The position numbers and the translations under genes were made by a program. The notes beneath the pieces are model-generated. The model made no database searches. It saw nothing but the letters and a program-made list of their open reading frames with translations, and was not told where the DNA came from. A DNA stretch of 64,000 nt from assembly GCA_030149365.1 (NCBI GenBank), contig JASBRP010000026.1:62001-126000 (forward strand), written 5' to 3'. Numbering within the stretch: the first letter of the stretch is position 1; the number at the start of each line of letters is the position of its first letter. This DNA is from Solimonas sp. Lineage in GTDB: Bacteria > Pseudomonadota > Gammaproteobacteria > Nevskiales > Nevskiaceae. This document shows, in pieces, positions 53,868 to 64,000 of this stretch.

Positions 53868-56800
53868 ATGGTTGCTATCGTCGGCGGGAACGGCCTGGGC
53901 CTGTTCAATACCTCCCTGACCCAGCTCAATGGGTACGGGGGCAGCGGCTCGGCGAGCATCGGCAACGGCAATGACCGCGTGTACGTCAATGCGGTTACCG
54001 GCAACCTGGTGATCCAGTCACAGGACGACTACCTGGCGTCGCTGGGCCTGGATGCGGCGGCGATGCGGACCTACAACAGCCGCGGATTCCTGAGTGACGA
54101 CAACCAGGACGGCTGGCAGTTGTCGTTCTACCGAAAGCTGCTGAACCTGCCGGGGACTGGCCAGACCACGGCGATCACCCGCGAGGGCGGGGACGGGCAC
54201 CGGGCGATATTCAACTGGGACGCCACGGCCCAGGCCTGGATCAGTTACGACGGCAGCGGGACGCACGACATCATCCGGCGTTCTGGCAGCAATTGGACGT
54301 ACGAGGATGCCAGTGCGGGGCTGACGGAAACCTACGATGCCAGCGGCCGCATCACTGCCAGCGCCAACCGCGAGGGGCAGCAACTCCAGTTCGCCTACAC
54401 CCATGCGACCAATACCAGCCTGATCACCTCGATCCAGGATGCGAGCGGCGAAAAGACCTTCCTGACCTACGACAGCGCCAGCAGGCTGACACAGATTGTT
54501 GTAGGTGAGGGGAGTGAAACGGAGCTTACGGGTGGCGTGCGCGTACGCTACACCTACCACAGCGTCAGCAATCTGCTGAAGGATGTGAAGATCGATCTCC
54601 TAAATCCAGGCGATCAGCTTGCCGACTCGGCGGCAAACACCTTCATCACGAGCTATGAATACGTTCCCGGCAGCAAGCGTGTAAGCCGCATCAACCAGAC
54701 CGGTGGAGTGGAACTCAAAATTGAGTATGTCCAGATCGGGGCGGATTACCGGGTCAGCAAGCTGGAGCATCTGACCGGCACGGATGGCAACGGTGCGGCG
54801 CAGTATCGGACAACGCTGTTCATCTATGACCTGGTCAACCGCTGGACCGACGTCCAGGACGGCGAAGGCCTGCTGACGCGCTATACCTACGACAGCCAGA
54901 ACCGTCTCGCTAGCGTGATTTCCCCGGTGGACGAGAATGGGTTCGTCAGCACCACGAGCTATGCCTATGGGGATCTTAAGGACAACGTCACCTCGGTCAG
55001 CACGACGATCAGCTCCGGCGTCACCCGCACGGTCAACTTCGTCTATGACGGCGATGGCAACCTGATCGAGAGCCGTGACCAGCTCGGCAACAAGGTCCTG
55101 CGCAGCTACAAGGATGGCCAGATCACTAGCGAGACGGTGCAGGCGATCGTAAACGGCCAGACGCAATCGGCACAGGTCACGCGTTACGTATACGATGCCG
55201 GCAACAAGCAGCGCCTGCGCTTCGTGATCTCACCGGAAGGGCGGGTCGCCCAGAACGTCTATTACGACGACACCGCCCGCAAGGGTCTGCTGCGCAGCAC
55301 GATTCGCTACACCGGCAGTCTTTACCAGCCGGCGAATCCTGGCCTGCCGGAGACCGACCCGAACTATCCCTGGACCGAAGCGAGGCTGGACACCTGGGCC
55401 GGCGGCGCCACGGTGCGCAACCTGGCCGAGCGGGTCGACTACGACTACGACGTGAGGGGGCAACTGAAGACGCGTACCGTCTTCAGCGCGGTGCTGGCCG
55501 ACGGCACGGGCGATACGACCAAGCAGTCCTCGTCCACCTACGTATATAACAGCGCCGGGCAACTGCTCAGCCAGCTGGACCCGAACCCTGCCGGCGGCAC
55601 GCGCACCACCAACTACACCTACGATGGCCTGGGCCGCGGCCTCACGGTCACCGACGTGACGACCGGGCGTTCCAGCATCACGACCTACGACGACGCGGGA
55701 AACCGGGTGACGCTGAAATCCGACAACGTCGGCAGCACCTACCGTCTGACCACGGTCAATGTCTACAACAAGGCCGGTGACCTGATCAGCCAGACGCAGC
55801 GCGCTGGCAACATGGCGGGCAATCCGGTGCCGGTCGACACCGTGCTGGCGACCACCTCGTACTTCTACGACGACAACGGCCGCCTGGTGATGACGGTCAA
55901 CCCGGTCGGCGGTCGCAACTTCTACATCTATGACGCCCTGGGTCGCCGTGTCGGTGAGGTTTCGCCGGAGGGCGCGCTGACCGAGACGGTCTACAATGGT
56001 GCCGGGCAGGTAATACGCGTGATTCGCTACGAAGGCTGGATCGATGTCTCCACTTTGTACGACATCCCCACGGGCGTTCCATACGACCTGACGATCGAGG
56101 ACGTCCGTGGGGTTCCTGCAGCGCCAGAGATCGACCTCAACGGCGATGCCGCGGCGGGCACCGGATTCACCGCCAGCTACACCGAAGGCAGTGCCGCAGT
56201 TTCGATTGTCTCCCCGACGCTGGCACGGGTGCGCGACAGCGACAGTGCCGAACTGCAGGGTGCGACCGCCCGGATCACCAATCTTCTTAATGGAAGCAGC
56301 GAAATCCTGTCGGTGGATACGACGCTGGCCGGCACCTACGGCATCCAGGTGGCCTATGCCAGCGCTACGGGCACACTGACGCTGGCGGGTGCGTCCTCGG
56401 TGGCCAATTACGAAGCCGTGCTGCGCACGCTGAAGTATCAGAACACCTCGGACGCCCCGAATACCACCAGCCGCGTCATCAGCGTGGCCGTCAATGACGG
56501 CTCGCTCAGCGGCTCGGCGAACGCTACGGTCAGCGTGACGGCCGTCAACGATCGCCCGGTCATCGACCTGAACGGAGGGGCCGCAGGCACCGGCTTCAGC
56601 GCCACCTACGTCGAGAACTCCGCCGCGGTGTCCATCGTCGGGGCGACGACGCTGACGGTCACCGACGCGGACCATGCGAACCTGTTGAGCGCCACGGTCA
56701 CGATCAGCAATCTGCTCGATGGCGCGGCGGAAATCCTGACGGTGGATGCTGCGGTTCTGGCCGGCAAGGGCATCACGGCGACCTACAACTCCGCCACTGG

Positions 56801-59800
56801 CGCGCTGACCCTGACCGGCAGCAGCAGCGTGGCCAACTACCAGGCCGTGCTGCGGACGCTCAAGTACCAGAACACTTCCGATACCCCCAACACCACCAGT
56901 CGCACGGTCCATGTGGTCGTCAGCGACGGCTCCGACAGCAGCGTGACGGCGGTGTCCACGGTCGCGGTGCAGGCCGTGGCCGACCCGATCCTGGACCTCA
57001 ACGGTGCCAGCGCCGGAACCGGCTTCACTGCCACCTATACCGAGAACGCGGCAGCGGTGGCCATCGTCAGTTCCGGGCTGACGATTGTCGATACCGACAG
57101 CGCCAATCTCACCGGCGCCACCGCTACGATCACCAATCTGCAGGACGGTTCGTCCGAATCCCTGTCGGTGGATACGGCGCTGGCCACCAGTTCCGGCATC
57201 ACGGTGAGCTACAACGCCGCCACGGGTGTGCTGACCCTGTCTGGCTCCAGCTCCGTGGCCAACTATCAGGCGCTGCTGCGCACCCTGAAGTACCTCAACA
57301 GCTCCGAGGCGCCAACGGCCTCGCCGGCGCGCATGATCAGCGTCACGGTCAACGACGGAACCTACGGCAGCACGCCGGCCACCGCCACCGTTACCGTGGT
57401 CGCGGTCAACGATGCGCCGGTGCTGGATCTCAACGGCGCCACGGCCGGTACCGGCTTCACCGCCGCCTATACCGAGAATGCTGCCGCCATCGCGATCGTC
57501 GGCGCGGGTCTGACCATTGTCGATGTCGATCACGCCAACCTGACGGGCGCCACCGCCAGCATCGGCAGCCCGCAGGCGGGCGGCGTGGAACTGCTCACCG
57601 TGGACACCACGCTGGCCAGCAGCTACGGCATCACGGTGAGCTTCAACGCCACCACCGGCGTGCTGAGCCTGTCGGGCTCCAGCTCCGTGGCCAACTACCA
57701 GGCCTTGCTGCGCACGCTCAAGTACCAGAATACCTCCGATGCCCCGAGCGCCAGCCGCACGGTCAGCATTACGGTGACGGACGGCGTTACCGCCGGCACG
57801 GCGGCCACAGCCACGATCACCATCACCGCGGTCAACGACGCCCCGGTCATCGATCTCAACGGCGCTTCTGCGGGTACCGGTTACACCGCCAACTACACCG
57901 AGAACGATCCGCCGGTGGCCATCGTCGGTGCCGGCCTGACTATCGTCGATGCCGACCATGCCAACCTGACGGGCGCCACCGCCAGCATTGGCAGCCCGCA
58001 GGCGGGTGGGGTGGAGGTCCTGTCGGTCGACACCGCCCTGGCGACCACCTACGGTATTGCCGCCAGTTTCAACGCCACCACGGGTGTGCTGACCCTGTCG
58101 GGCTCCAGCTCCGTGGCCAACTACCAGGCCCTGCTGCGCACGCTCAAGTACCAGAACAGCTCCGAGAACCCTGTAACCGGTAACCGTACCGTCACCGTGG
58201 CGGTCAGCGACGGCACTGGCAGCGGCTCTGCGGCGGCCACCATCACCCTGACCGGCACCAACGATGCTCCGGTGCTGGATCTCAATGGCGCTGCTGCGGG
58301 CACCGGCTTCAGTGCTACCTACACCGAGGGAGCCGTCGCGGTGGCCATCGTCGGCGCCGGCCTCACGATCGTCGATGCGGATCACGCCAACCTGGCGGGT
58401 GCCACCGCCATCATCGCCAACCTGCAGAACGGTTCGGCCGAGTCGCTGTCGGTGGATACGGCGCTGGCTGCCAGTTCCGGCATCACAGTGAGCTACAACT
58501 CCACCACGGGTGTGCTGACCCTGTCGGGCTCCAGCTCCGTGGCCAACTACCAGGCCCTGCTGCGTACCCTCAAGTACCTCAATACCTCGGACACTCCGGG
58601 CACCGTCAACCGCACCGTCGACGTGTCGGTGACCGACGGCAGCGCCAGCAGCCTCACCGCCAGCGCGACCGTCACCGTGGTGGCCGTCAACGATGCCCCG
58701 GTGCTGGATCTCAATGGCGCCTCGGCCGGCACCGGGTTCACTGCGACCTACGTGGAAAATGCCGTAGCCGTGGCCATCGTCGGCGCGGGTCTGACCATCG
58801 TCGATGCCGACCATGCCAACCTGACGGGCGCCACCGCCAGCATCGGCAGCCCGCAGGCGGGCGGCGTGGAGATCCTGTCGGTGGATGCCACCCTGGCGAC
58901 CACCTATGGCATCACGGTGAGCTACAACGCCACCACGGGCGTGCTCACCTTGTCGGGCGCCAGCTCCGTGGCCAACTACCAGGCCCTGCTGCGTACCCTC
59001 AAGTACCAGAGCAGCTCCGACGCCCCGCCTGCCAGCCGCACGGTCAGCGTCACCGTCACCGACGGCGTCACTGCCAGCACCGCGGCCAACGCCACGATCA
59101 CCATCACCGCCGTCAACGACGCCCCCGTACTGGACCTCAACGGCGCCTCGGCAGGCATCGGCTACACCGCCACCTACACCGAGAACAATCCCCCGCTGGC
59201 CATCGTCGGCACCGGCCTGACGATCGTCGATGCCGATAGCGCGAACCTGTCCGGCGCCACGGCCACGATTACCAACCTGCAGAACGGCAGTGCCGAAACG
59301 CTGGATGTCGACCCTGCGCTGGCCAGCAGCTATGGCATCAGCGTCAGCTACAACAGCAGCACCGGCGTGCTGAGCCTCTCGGGCGCGAGCTCCGTGGCCA
59401 ACTACCAGGCCCTGCTGCGTACGCTGACCTACCGCAACGCCTCCGAAGCACCCACCGCCTCGCCCAACCGCAGCATCACCGTGACGGTCAGTGACGGCGC
59501 CGCCGCCAGCAACACCGCGACCGCCACCATTACCGTAATCGCGGTGAACGATCCGCCGGTGATCGATCTCAACGGTGCCGCCGCCGGTACCGGGTTCACG
59601 GCCAGCTACACCGAGAATGCCGCCGCGGTCGGTATCGTCGGCACCGACCTGACGCTGGCCGATGTCGATCACGCCAATCTCTCCGGCGCTACCGCCAGCA
59701 TCACCAACCTGCAGGACGGCTCCTCCGAGATCCTGTCCGTCGATGCGCTGCTGGCCGCCAGCTACGGCATCACCACCAGCTACGACACCGCCACCGGCGT

Positions 59801-62800
59801 GCTGACCCTGTCCGGCAGCAGTTCCGTGGCCAACTACCAGGCCCTGCTGCGCACGCTCAAGTACGAGAACAGCTCGGAAAATCCTGGCGCCGTGGCGCGC
59901 GAGATCGATGTGGTGGTGACCGACGGTGTGACTGCCAGCGCCGCGGCCCGTACCACCGTCAGCGTGGTTCCGGTCAATGATGCACCGGTGCTGGATTTCA
60001 ATTCCACCACCAGTGGTACGGACCATATCCTGGTCATGCCCGCCGGGCTGAACGTGACGATCGGCGGCCTGGTCGAGATTGCCGACCCGGACAACACGAT
60101 GCTGACGTCCGCGGTGGCCAAGATCGTGGGCGTAGCCGTACTAGCTGAAAATCTGTCGATCACCGCTTCGGGTCCGATTACCGCCAGCTACTTCGCCGGC
60201 ACCCTGACGTTGACCGGCACCGCCACGGTGGCGCAGTACAAAGCAGTGCTCAATACCCTGCAATACAACCGCACCTTGCTGGGTGCCATTATGCTCACCG
60301 ACCGTACTGTCGAGGTGACAGTCTTCGACGGCGCACTCAACAGCAACACCTCCACCATTACCGTGCTGACGCGCAACTCCACGTTGCCCCAGGGCTCGTC
60401 CGCCAACGTCGAATCAATGGCGTTCGCTGTCGCGCCGATGGCAATGTCTTCTGTCGCCGTTACCCGAAACTTCACCGGCGTCAAGCGCATCACCGACTTC
60501 GTCTATGACGATGCCGGCCGGCAGATCTTTACGGTTGCCGACGATACCGAGGTGGTCAATGGCGCAGATGCACTCAAGCGCACAGTCTCTGAAGTGGTGT
60601 ACGACAGTGCGGGCCGTGCGGTACAGCAGAAGGCCTACGCCAGTCGGGTGGATGCCGCTACCACGCTGACGGCGCAAGGTGTCCGCGACGCAATCAATGC
60701 ACTTCCAGCAGGCGATCCCAACCGCATCAGCCGGTACTTTAATGACGGCGATGGCCGGCTTGTGGCGGTGCTGGATGGCGAGGGATACCTGAGCGAGCGG
60801 GTGTACGACGCAGCGGGCCGGCAGGTCACGGATATCCGTTATGCGATGAAGATTACCCACGCCACCACCCTGGCTACCGGAACCCTGGCTGCGCTCAAGA
60901 CGCTGGCCGGCGTAAACGCACAAGGGCAGCCGACCGGCGTCGATGACCAGATTTCCCGGATCCTTTATGACGGCCGCGGTCAGGTGACGGCCAGCATTGA
61001 TGCAGAAGGCTATCTCACGACCTATACCTACGATGCAGTTGGCAATCGGCTGACCGAAAGCCGCTTCGGCGGCAAGGTCACCTACGATCCGACGAAGAGC
61101 GTTGCGACCCTGGAAGGTGAGGCCAAGACGGCAACCCCCGCGGGAACCTCGAAGGTATCCATCAAGAAGTACACCTACGACAGCCTGAGCAGGGTCAAGG
61201 AGGTGCAGGATATCTGGGGCGAGGGAGTAGACGAGTCCATCCTGTCAAAGACGGGATACACCTACAACAACATCACAGGCTTCCTTGAGACGGTGACTTC
61301 CGGCATCGATGCCGGCACCGGATCAACCGAGCACCGTGTCACCACGAATACCTACGACGACCTGGGCCGCCTGAGAACGGTCAAGGATCCGGTGGCCAGT
61401 GCGGATGCCACTGTTCCCGTGACGGCTACCCATCTCTATGACCAGGCGGGCAGGAGGATCAAGACCACCACCGCCAGCGGCTCCGTCAGTTTCTACTACT
61501 ACGATCTCCAGGGGCGCCTGCGCTTCACGGTGGAGACGGCCGCGGTTTCCACGCAAGGTAGCGTGACCGAGACGGTCTACAACTCTTTTGGCGAGGTTAC
61601 CCAGACGGTCCAGTATGCTTCCCTTGTCACGCTGGATGCGACGATAACGGGCGGCACTAATCTCGCCGTATTCGACAGCCTTCGGAATACCCCGAACAGC
61701 AAGAATCGCGTCACCCAGCTGGAGTATGGCCTGAGTGGCCTGGTCAAGAAGACCACGGACGCGGAAGGCCACATCACCAATCAGATCTACACGGCTTTCG
61801 GCCAGCTTAGCCAACGCAGTACCCAGATCCGGCTCAGCGGGGCTTCCTTGATCTCGTCCACGCGGACTGACAGCTGGACCTACGATCGAGTCGGGCGACA
61901 GACCACTTCCCTGGCCGATGTCGGTGATGTCGGCAACGTCGATATCGAAATCGAAAAAACCTACGACGCATTCGGGCGCATCACCAGGACGGTCGATGGC
62001 CTCGATCGTGCCTGGACGACTAAGTACGACCGCATCGGCCGGGTCGTGACCAGCTTCGATCCCCGTAACGAGGACGAGGTCACCGCCTATGACGCCTACA
62101 GCCGCGTCCTGACCCGCAAGGACAAGCTCGACAAGACCACCACCTACCAATACAGCCACGCGGCCGGTCGAACCACCCTGGTGGTCACCACCCCGGAACT
62201 GGTGCAAACCACTATCGTCTCCGACCGTTACGGCAGCCAGCTGAGCGTCAGCCTGAGCAACAACGGGGTCAATGAGGTCAAGGCCTTCACCTATGACCGA
62301 AACGGCCGCCTGGTGGGCACCCTGGTGGATGGAGGCGACAGCACCCACCTCAACTTGGCTACCTCTAATGAGTACGACAAGAAGGGCCGGCTGATCGCCA
62401 CCGTGGACCAGGCGGGCACGCGGACCAGCTATCTCTTCGACGCGGCGAACCGGGTCATGAGCCGCATCGTCGATCCGTCCAGCTATACCAATGCGCAGGG
62501 CGTGGTCGTCAACAAAAGCGGTGCCCTGAATATCGAGACCAAGTACGAATACGATACTTTCGGCGCTGTCATCAAGACGACAGATTCCGAGGGGGTCGTT
62601 ACCGAGACGATCTTCGATGAGAAGGGGCAGATGACGGCGGTTATCGTCGACACAGTAGCGCGTAGTGGAAGTCCAGATCCGCTGATGATTGCAACGCTCT
62701 ATACCTATGACGCAGAGGGCAGGACCCTTACGGTAGAGGAAGGGCGTGGCGCGGTTCAGGACGGTGTTGGTGCCTGGGATACTGCCAATTTTACTGCGGC

Positions 62801-64000
62801 AGAGCGTGTGACCGTCTATGAATTCGATAAGATCGGCCGACGTACAAGAGAAATCCTGAATCCGGCGAGTTACGTCAATGCCAGTGGCGCCATCGATTCC
62901 GTTCCTGACGCGTTAGCCCTTGAAACGATCTATGCATACGACAAGAACGGAAATCTCGTCCGAAAGACGGATCCAGCTGGAAACATCTGGCGTAGCTTCT
63001 ATGATGAGCTCAATCGAGAGATATTCAGCGTAGACCCGGAGCGTAGCGTCAATGAGAAGACCTACGATGCTGCTGGACGCCTGGCTAAGGAGACTCACTA
63101 CGCAGGGCTCCTAACCGCGGCACTTTCGGATGCGACTACGGCCGCAACCGTGGACCAGGCCGTAGATGCAGCTGGCTTCAAGGATGTGGCTAGCGACCGC
63201 ACAACTCGTTATGTCTACGATGATGACGGGAGCCTGGTTTTTCAGATCGATGCCCTTGGCTTTGTGGTCGAGTCGGTGTACGACGCTGCGGGCCGGCAGA
63301 TCGAGGCGATACGGTATGCCAAGCAGGTTAGTGGATTCTCCAGCCTTGCGGATGTAGTCAAGGAAGGCGAAGTCTCGGTGGTCGTCGATGCCGAAGATCG
63401 TCATGCCTACCGAGCTTACGATGCCGCAGGACGCAAGGTTTATGACATGGATGCACTGCGTTACCTGACGCAGTATCAGTACGATGGCCGAGATCGTGTA
63501 GTCAAGACGACCCGCTTTTCCTCTGGGGTTGGCTCTGGCACCGCAGCGACCACTGCTGGACTTGATGGTCATGTCGCTGCACTGAGTGTGCAGGATCGTG
63601 GGCAAGATCAGGTCACGCGCCAATTCTATGATGCCGCCGGACGGCTGCGTTACACCCTGCGTACCATCAGCGGCACCGAGTCCAGCTTCCAGGCTTATGT
63701 AAGCGAGATAAAATACGATCGCCTTGGCCAATCTTTGGACGAAGTTCTCTACGCCAACGCGATGGATTTTGTGGCAGATCGCCCATTGCTATCGGCCATC
63801 AACACGGTGATCGACGCAAACGATGGGAATCTGGATCGGCACGAGATCAAGGCCTATGACGGTGCCGGAAGAGTTTTGAGGGTAACGGATGCGCTCGGCT
63901 ACTTTGAAACCTACACCTACACCGGCATCGGCGATAAGAAAACCTTTACCAGCAAGAACGGAGCTACCTGGTCCTACAACTATGACGGCGTAGGTCGGCT
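53868..64000 (+). CDS. Giant YD/RHS-repeat protein with internal cadherin-like repeats, 5' part
   Basis: Open without a stop from ATG 53868 to the window end (3377 codons, incomplete at the 3' side); reading frame was checked at several points. Residues 1-60 include 'GLGLFNTSLTQLNGYG' and 'NGNDRVYVNAVTGNLVIQ'; no Sec signal. YD repeats ('YTYDSQNRLASV', 'YIYDALGRRVGEVSPEG') run to about residue 745, ten cadherin-like beta-sandwich repeats occupy roughly 755-2180, then YD repeats resume ('FVYDDAGRQIF', 'VYDAAGRQVTDIRYAM') to the window end. YD proteins often end in a variable toxin or effector; that end is not visible. Probably secreted or displayed, route unknown. AT-rich leader unlike the flanks. 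Confidence 0.9.
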   Translation, partial: MVAIVGGNGLGLFNTSLTQLNGYGGSGSASIGNGNDRVYVNAVTGNLVIQSQDDYLASLGLDAAAMRTYNSRGFLSDDNQDGWQLSFYRKLLNLPGTGQTTAITREGGDGHRAIFNWDATAQAWISYDGSGTHDIIRRSGSNWTYEDASAGLTETYDASGRITASANREGQQLQFAYTHATNTSLITSIQDASGEKTFLTYDSASRLTQIVVGEGSETELTGGVRVRYTYHSVSNLLKDVKIDLLNPGDQLADSAANTFITSYEYVPGSKRVSRINQTGGVELKIEYVQIGADYRVSKLEHLTGTDGNGAAQYRTTLFIYDLVNRWTDVQDGEGLLTRYTYDSQNRLASVISPVDENGFVSTTSYAYGDLKDNVTSVSTTISSGVTRTVNFVYDGDGNLIESRDQLGNKVLRSYKDGQITSETVQAIVNGQTQSAQVTRYVYDAGNKQRLRFVISPEGRVAQNVYYDDTARKGLLRSTIRYTGSLYQPANPGLPETDPNYPWTEARLDTWAGGATVRNLAERVDYDYDVRGQLKTRTVFSAVLADGTGDTTKQSSSTYVYNSAGQLLSQLDPNPAGGTRTTNYTYDGLGRGLTVTDVTTGRSSITTYDDAGNRVTLKSDNVGSTYRLTTVNVYNKAGDLISQTQRAGNMAGNPVPVDTVLATTSYFYDDNGRLVMTVNPVGGRNFYIYDALGRRVGEVSPEGALTETVYNGAGQVIRVIRYEGWIDVSTLYDIPTGVPYDLTIEDVRGVPAAPEIDLNGDAAAGTGFTASYTEGSAAVSIVSPTLARVRDSDSAELQGATARITNLLNGSSEILSVDTTLAGTYGIQVAYASATGTLTLAGASSVANYEAVLRTLKYQNTSDAPNTTSRVISVAVNDGSLSGSANATVSVTAVNDRPVIDLNGGAAGTGFSATYVENSAAVSIVGATTLTVTDADHANLLSATVTISNLLDGAAEILTVDAAVLAGKGITATYNSATGALTLTGSSSVANYQAVLRTLKYQNTSDTPNTTSRTVHVVVSDGSDSSVTAVSTVAVQAVADPILDLNGASAGTGFTATYTENAAAVAIVSSGLTIVDTDSANLTGATATITNLQDGSSESLSVDTALATSSGITVSYNAATGVLTLSGSSSVANYQALLRTLKYLNSSEAPTASPARMISVTVNDGTYGSTPATATVTVVAVNDAPVLDLNGATAGTGFTAAYTENAAAIAIVGAGLTIVDVDHANLTGATASIGSPQAGGVELLTVDTTLASSYGITVSFNATTGVLSLSGSSSVANYQALLRTLKYQNTSDAPSASRTVSITVTDGVTAGTAATATITITAVNDAPVIDLNGASAGTGYTANYTENDPPVAIVGAGLTIVDADHANLTGATASIGSPQAGGVEVLSVDTALATTYGIAASFNATTGVLTLSGSSSVANYQALLRTLKYQNSSENPVTGNRTVTVAVSDGTGSGSAAATITLTGTNDAPVLDLNGAAAGTGFSATYTEGAVAVAIVGAGLTIVDADHANLAGATAIIANLQNGSAESLSVDTALAASSGITVSYNSTTGVLTLSGSSSVANYQALLRTLKYLNTSDTPGTVNRTVDVSVTDGSASSLTASATVTVVAVNDAPVLDLNGASAGTGFTATYVENAVAVAIVGAGLTIVDADHANLTGATASIGSPQAGGVEILSVDATLATTYGITVSYNATTGVLTLSGASSVANYQALLRTLKYQSSSDAPPASRTVSVTVTDGVTASTAANATITITAVNDAPVLDLNGASAGIGYTATYTENNPPLAIVGTGLTIVDADSANLSGATATITNLQNGSAETLDVDPALASSYGISVSYNSSTGVLSLSGASSVANYQALLRTLTYRNASEAPTASPNRSITVTVSDGAAASNTATATITVIAVNDPPVIDLNGAAAGTGFTASYTENAAAVGIVGTDLTLADVDHANLSGATASITNLQDGSSEILSVDALLAASYGITTSYDTATGVLTLSGSSSVANYQALLRTLKYENSSENPGAVAREIDVVVTDGVTASAAARTTVSVVPVNDAPVLDFNSTTSGTDHILVMPAGLNVTIGGLVEIADPDNTMLTSAVAKIVGVAVLAENLSITASGPITASYFAGTLTLTGTATVAQYKAVLNTLQYNRTLLGAIMLTDRTVEVTVFDGALNSNTSTITVLTRNSTLPQGSSANVESMAFAVAPMAMSSVAVTRNFTGVKRITDFVYDDAGRQIFTVADDTEVVNGADALKRTVSEVVYDSAGRAVQQKAYASRVDAATTLTAQGVRDAINALPAGDPNRISRYFNDGDGRLVAVLDGEGYLSERVYDAAGRQVTDIRYAMKITHATTLATGTLAALKTLAGVNAQGQPTGVDDQISRILYDGRGQVTASIDAEGYLTTYTYDAVGNRLTESRFGGKVTYDPTKSVATLEGEAKTATPAGTSKVSIKKYTYDSLSRVKEVQDIWGEGVDESILSKTGYTYNNITGFLETVTSGIDAGTGSTEHRVTTNTYDDLGRLRTVKDPVASADATVPVTATHLYDQAGRRIKTTTASGSVSFYYYDLQGRLRFTVETAAVSTQGSVTETVYNSFGEVTQTVQYASLVTLDATITGGTNLAVFDSLRNTPNSKNRVTQLEYGLSGLVKKTTDAEGHITNQIYTAFGQLSQRSTQIRLSGASLISSTRTDSWTYDRVGRQTTSLADVGDVGNVDIEIEKTYDAFGRITRTVDGLDRAWTTKYDRIGRVVTSFDPRNEDEVTAYDAYSRVLTRKDKLDKTTTYQYSHAAGRTTLVVTTPELVQTTIVSDRYGSQLSVSLSNNGVNEVKAFTYDRNGRLVGTLVDGGDSTHLNLATSNEYDKKGRLIATVDQAGTRTSYLFDAANRVMSRIVDPSSYTNAQGVVVNKSGALNIETKYEYDTFGAVIKTTDSEGVVTETIFDEKGQMTAVIVDTVARSGSPDPLMIATLYTYDAEGRTLTVEEGRGAVQDGVGAWDTANFTAAERVTVYEFDKIGRRTREILNPASYVNASGAIDSVPDALALETIYAYDKNGNLVRKTDPAGNIWRSFYDELNREIFSVDPERSVNEKTYDAAGRLAKETHYAGLLTAALSDATTAATVDQAVDAAGFKDVASDRTTRYVYDDDGSLVFQIDALGFVVESVYDAAGRQIEAIRYAKQVSGFSSLADVVKEGEVSVVVDAEDRHAYRAYDAAGRKVYDMDALRYLTQYQYDGRDRVVKTTRFSSGVGSGTAATTAGLDGHVAALSVQDRGQDQVTRQFYDAAGRLRYTLRTISGTESSFQAYVSEIKYDRLGQSLDEVLYANAMDFVADRPLLSAINTVIDANDGNLDRHEIKAYDGAGRVLRVTDALGYFETYTYTGIGDKKTFTSKNGATWSYNYDGVGR
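56129..60400 (+). repeat. Ten in-frame cadherin-like repeats, period about 142-145 codons
   Basis: The anchor coding 'LDLNGA.AGTGF' (ATC/CTG-GAC-CTC) recurs at 56129, 56562, 56988, 57423, 57849, 58275, 58704, 59130, 59562 and 59991. Each unit holds a 'DADHANLTGAT' Asp-rich loop, a 'YGITVSYN..TGVLTLSGSSS' strand and 'VANYQALLRTLKY'. Units 4 to 9 are nearly identical, unit 10 diverges. Confidence 0.93.

Noticed and set aside
55230-60026. A 1598-codon minus-strand open frame opposite the YD gene
   Set aside because: Shadow of the cadherin-like repeat array; its composition is Arg/Gly/Ala/Asp-rich with no recognisable family, and the plus frame has clear repeats.

Overview
This is a G+C-rich (about two-thirds by eye) chromosomal window from a proteobacterium, most likely a gammaproteobacterium of the Nevskiales/Xanthomonadales type. 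The evidence is the ygfB-pepP-ubiH-ubiI order, a glycine cleavage P-protein split into two genes behind a tandem glycine riboswitch, the lgt-thyA-folA run, and many exported lipid-active enzymes. This placement is inferred from gene content, not from a marker gene.

Layout. 1-5457: the 3' part of a giant repetitive filamentous-haemagglutinin-like exoprotein. 5571-11464: a molybdopterin oxidoreductase, an M48 metalloprotease and three consecutive AIM24-family genes. 11811-25603: accessory metabolism with a strong lipid flavour: short-chain dehydrogenases, a lipoprotein cytochrome c, two Tat-type oxidised-substrate/PLP enzymes, a neutral ceramidase, a phospholipase C-like enzyme, a ketopantoate reductase-like gene, two tandem Mpo1-like (DUF962) proteins and a Crp-type regulator coupled to a lipoprotein. 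25669-34023: housekeeping genes rsmE, bioA and argA on the minus strand, divergent from ygfB, pepP, ubiH and a second ubiquinone hydroxylase. 34018-42112: a minus-strand cell-surface cluster made of a TpsB transporter, a TpsA exoprotein, a FecR-domain protein and, after a terminator, a SapC-family protein and a glycosyltransferase. 42359-53635: riboswitch-led gcvT-gcvH-gcvPA-tpx-gcvPB, then dgkA, a sugar/nucleoside kinase, rlmI, lgt, thyA, folA, an outer-membrane barrel protein and an acyl-CoA-binding protein ending at a strong terminator. 53868-64000: a single uninterrupted reading frame (at least 3377 codons, running off the window) that encodes YD/RHS repeats interrupted by ten cadherin-like repeats.

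How the parts relate. Many genes overlap by ATGA, GTGA, TTGA or TGATG, so operons are tightly coupled (rsmE/bioA/argA, ygfB/pepP, ubiH/ubiI, the kinase/rlmI, lgt/thyA, folA/barrel, sapC/GT, lipoprotein/crp). Three very large surface or secreted proteins dominate the two ends and the middle. The two TpsA-like proteins share a C-terminal domain and a near-terminal Asp-Asp/Glu-Ser-Leu-X-Cys tail. The best candidates for undescribed biology are the TPS/FecR/SapC/glycosyltransferase cluster, the YD-cadherin mosaic protein with its SD-masking leader hairpin, a possible sphingolipid-degradation set, and paired leaderless promoters between argA and ygfB. No tRNA, rRNA, CRISPR array or insertion sequence was seen.
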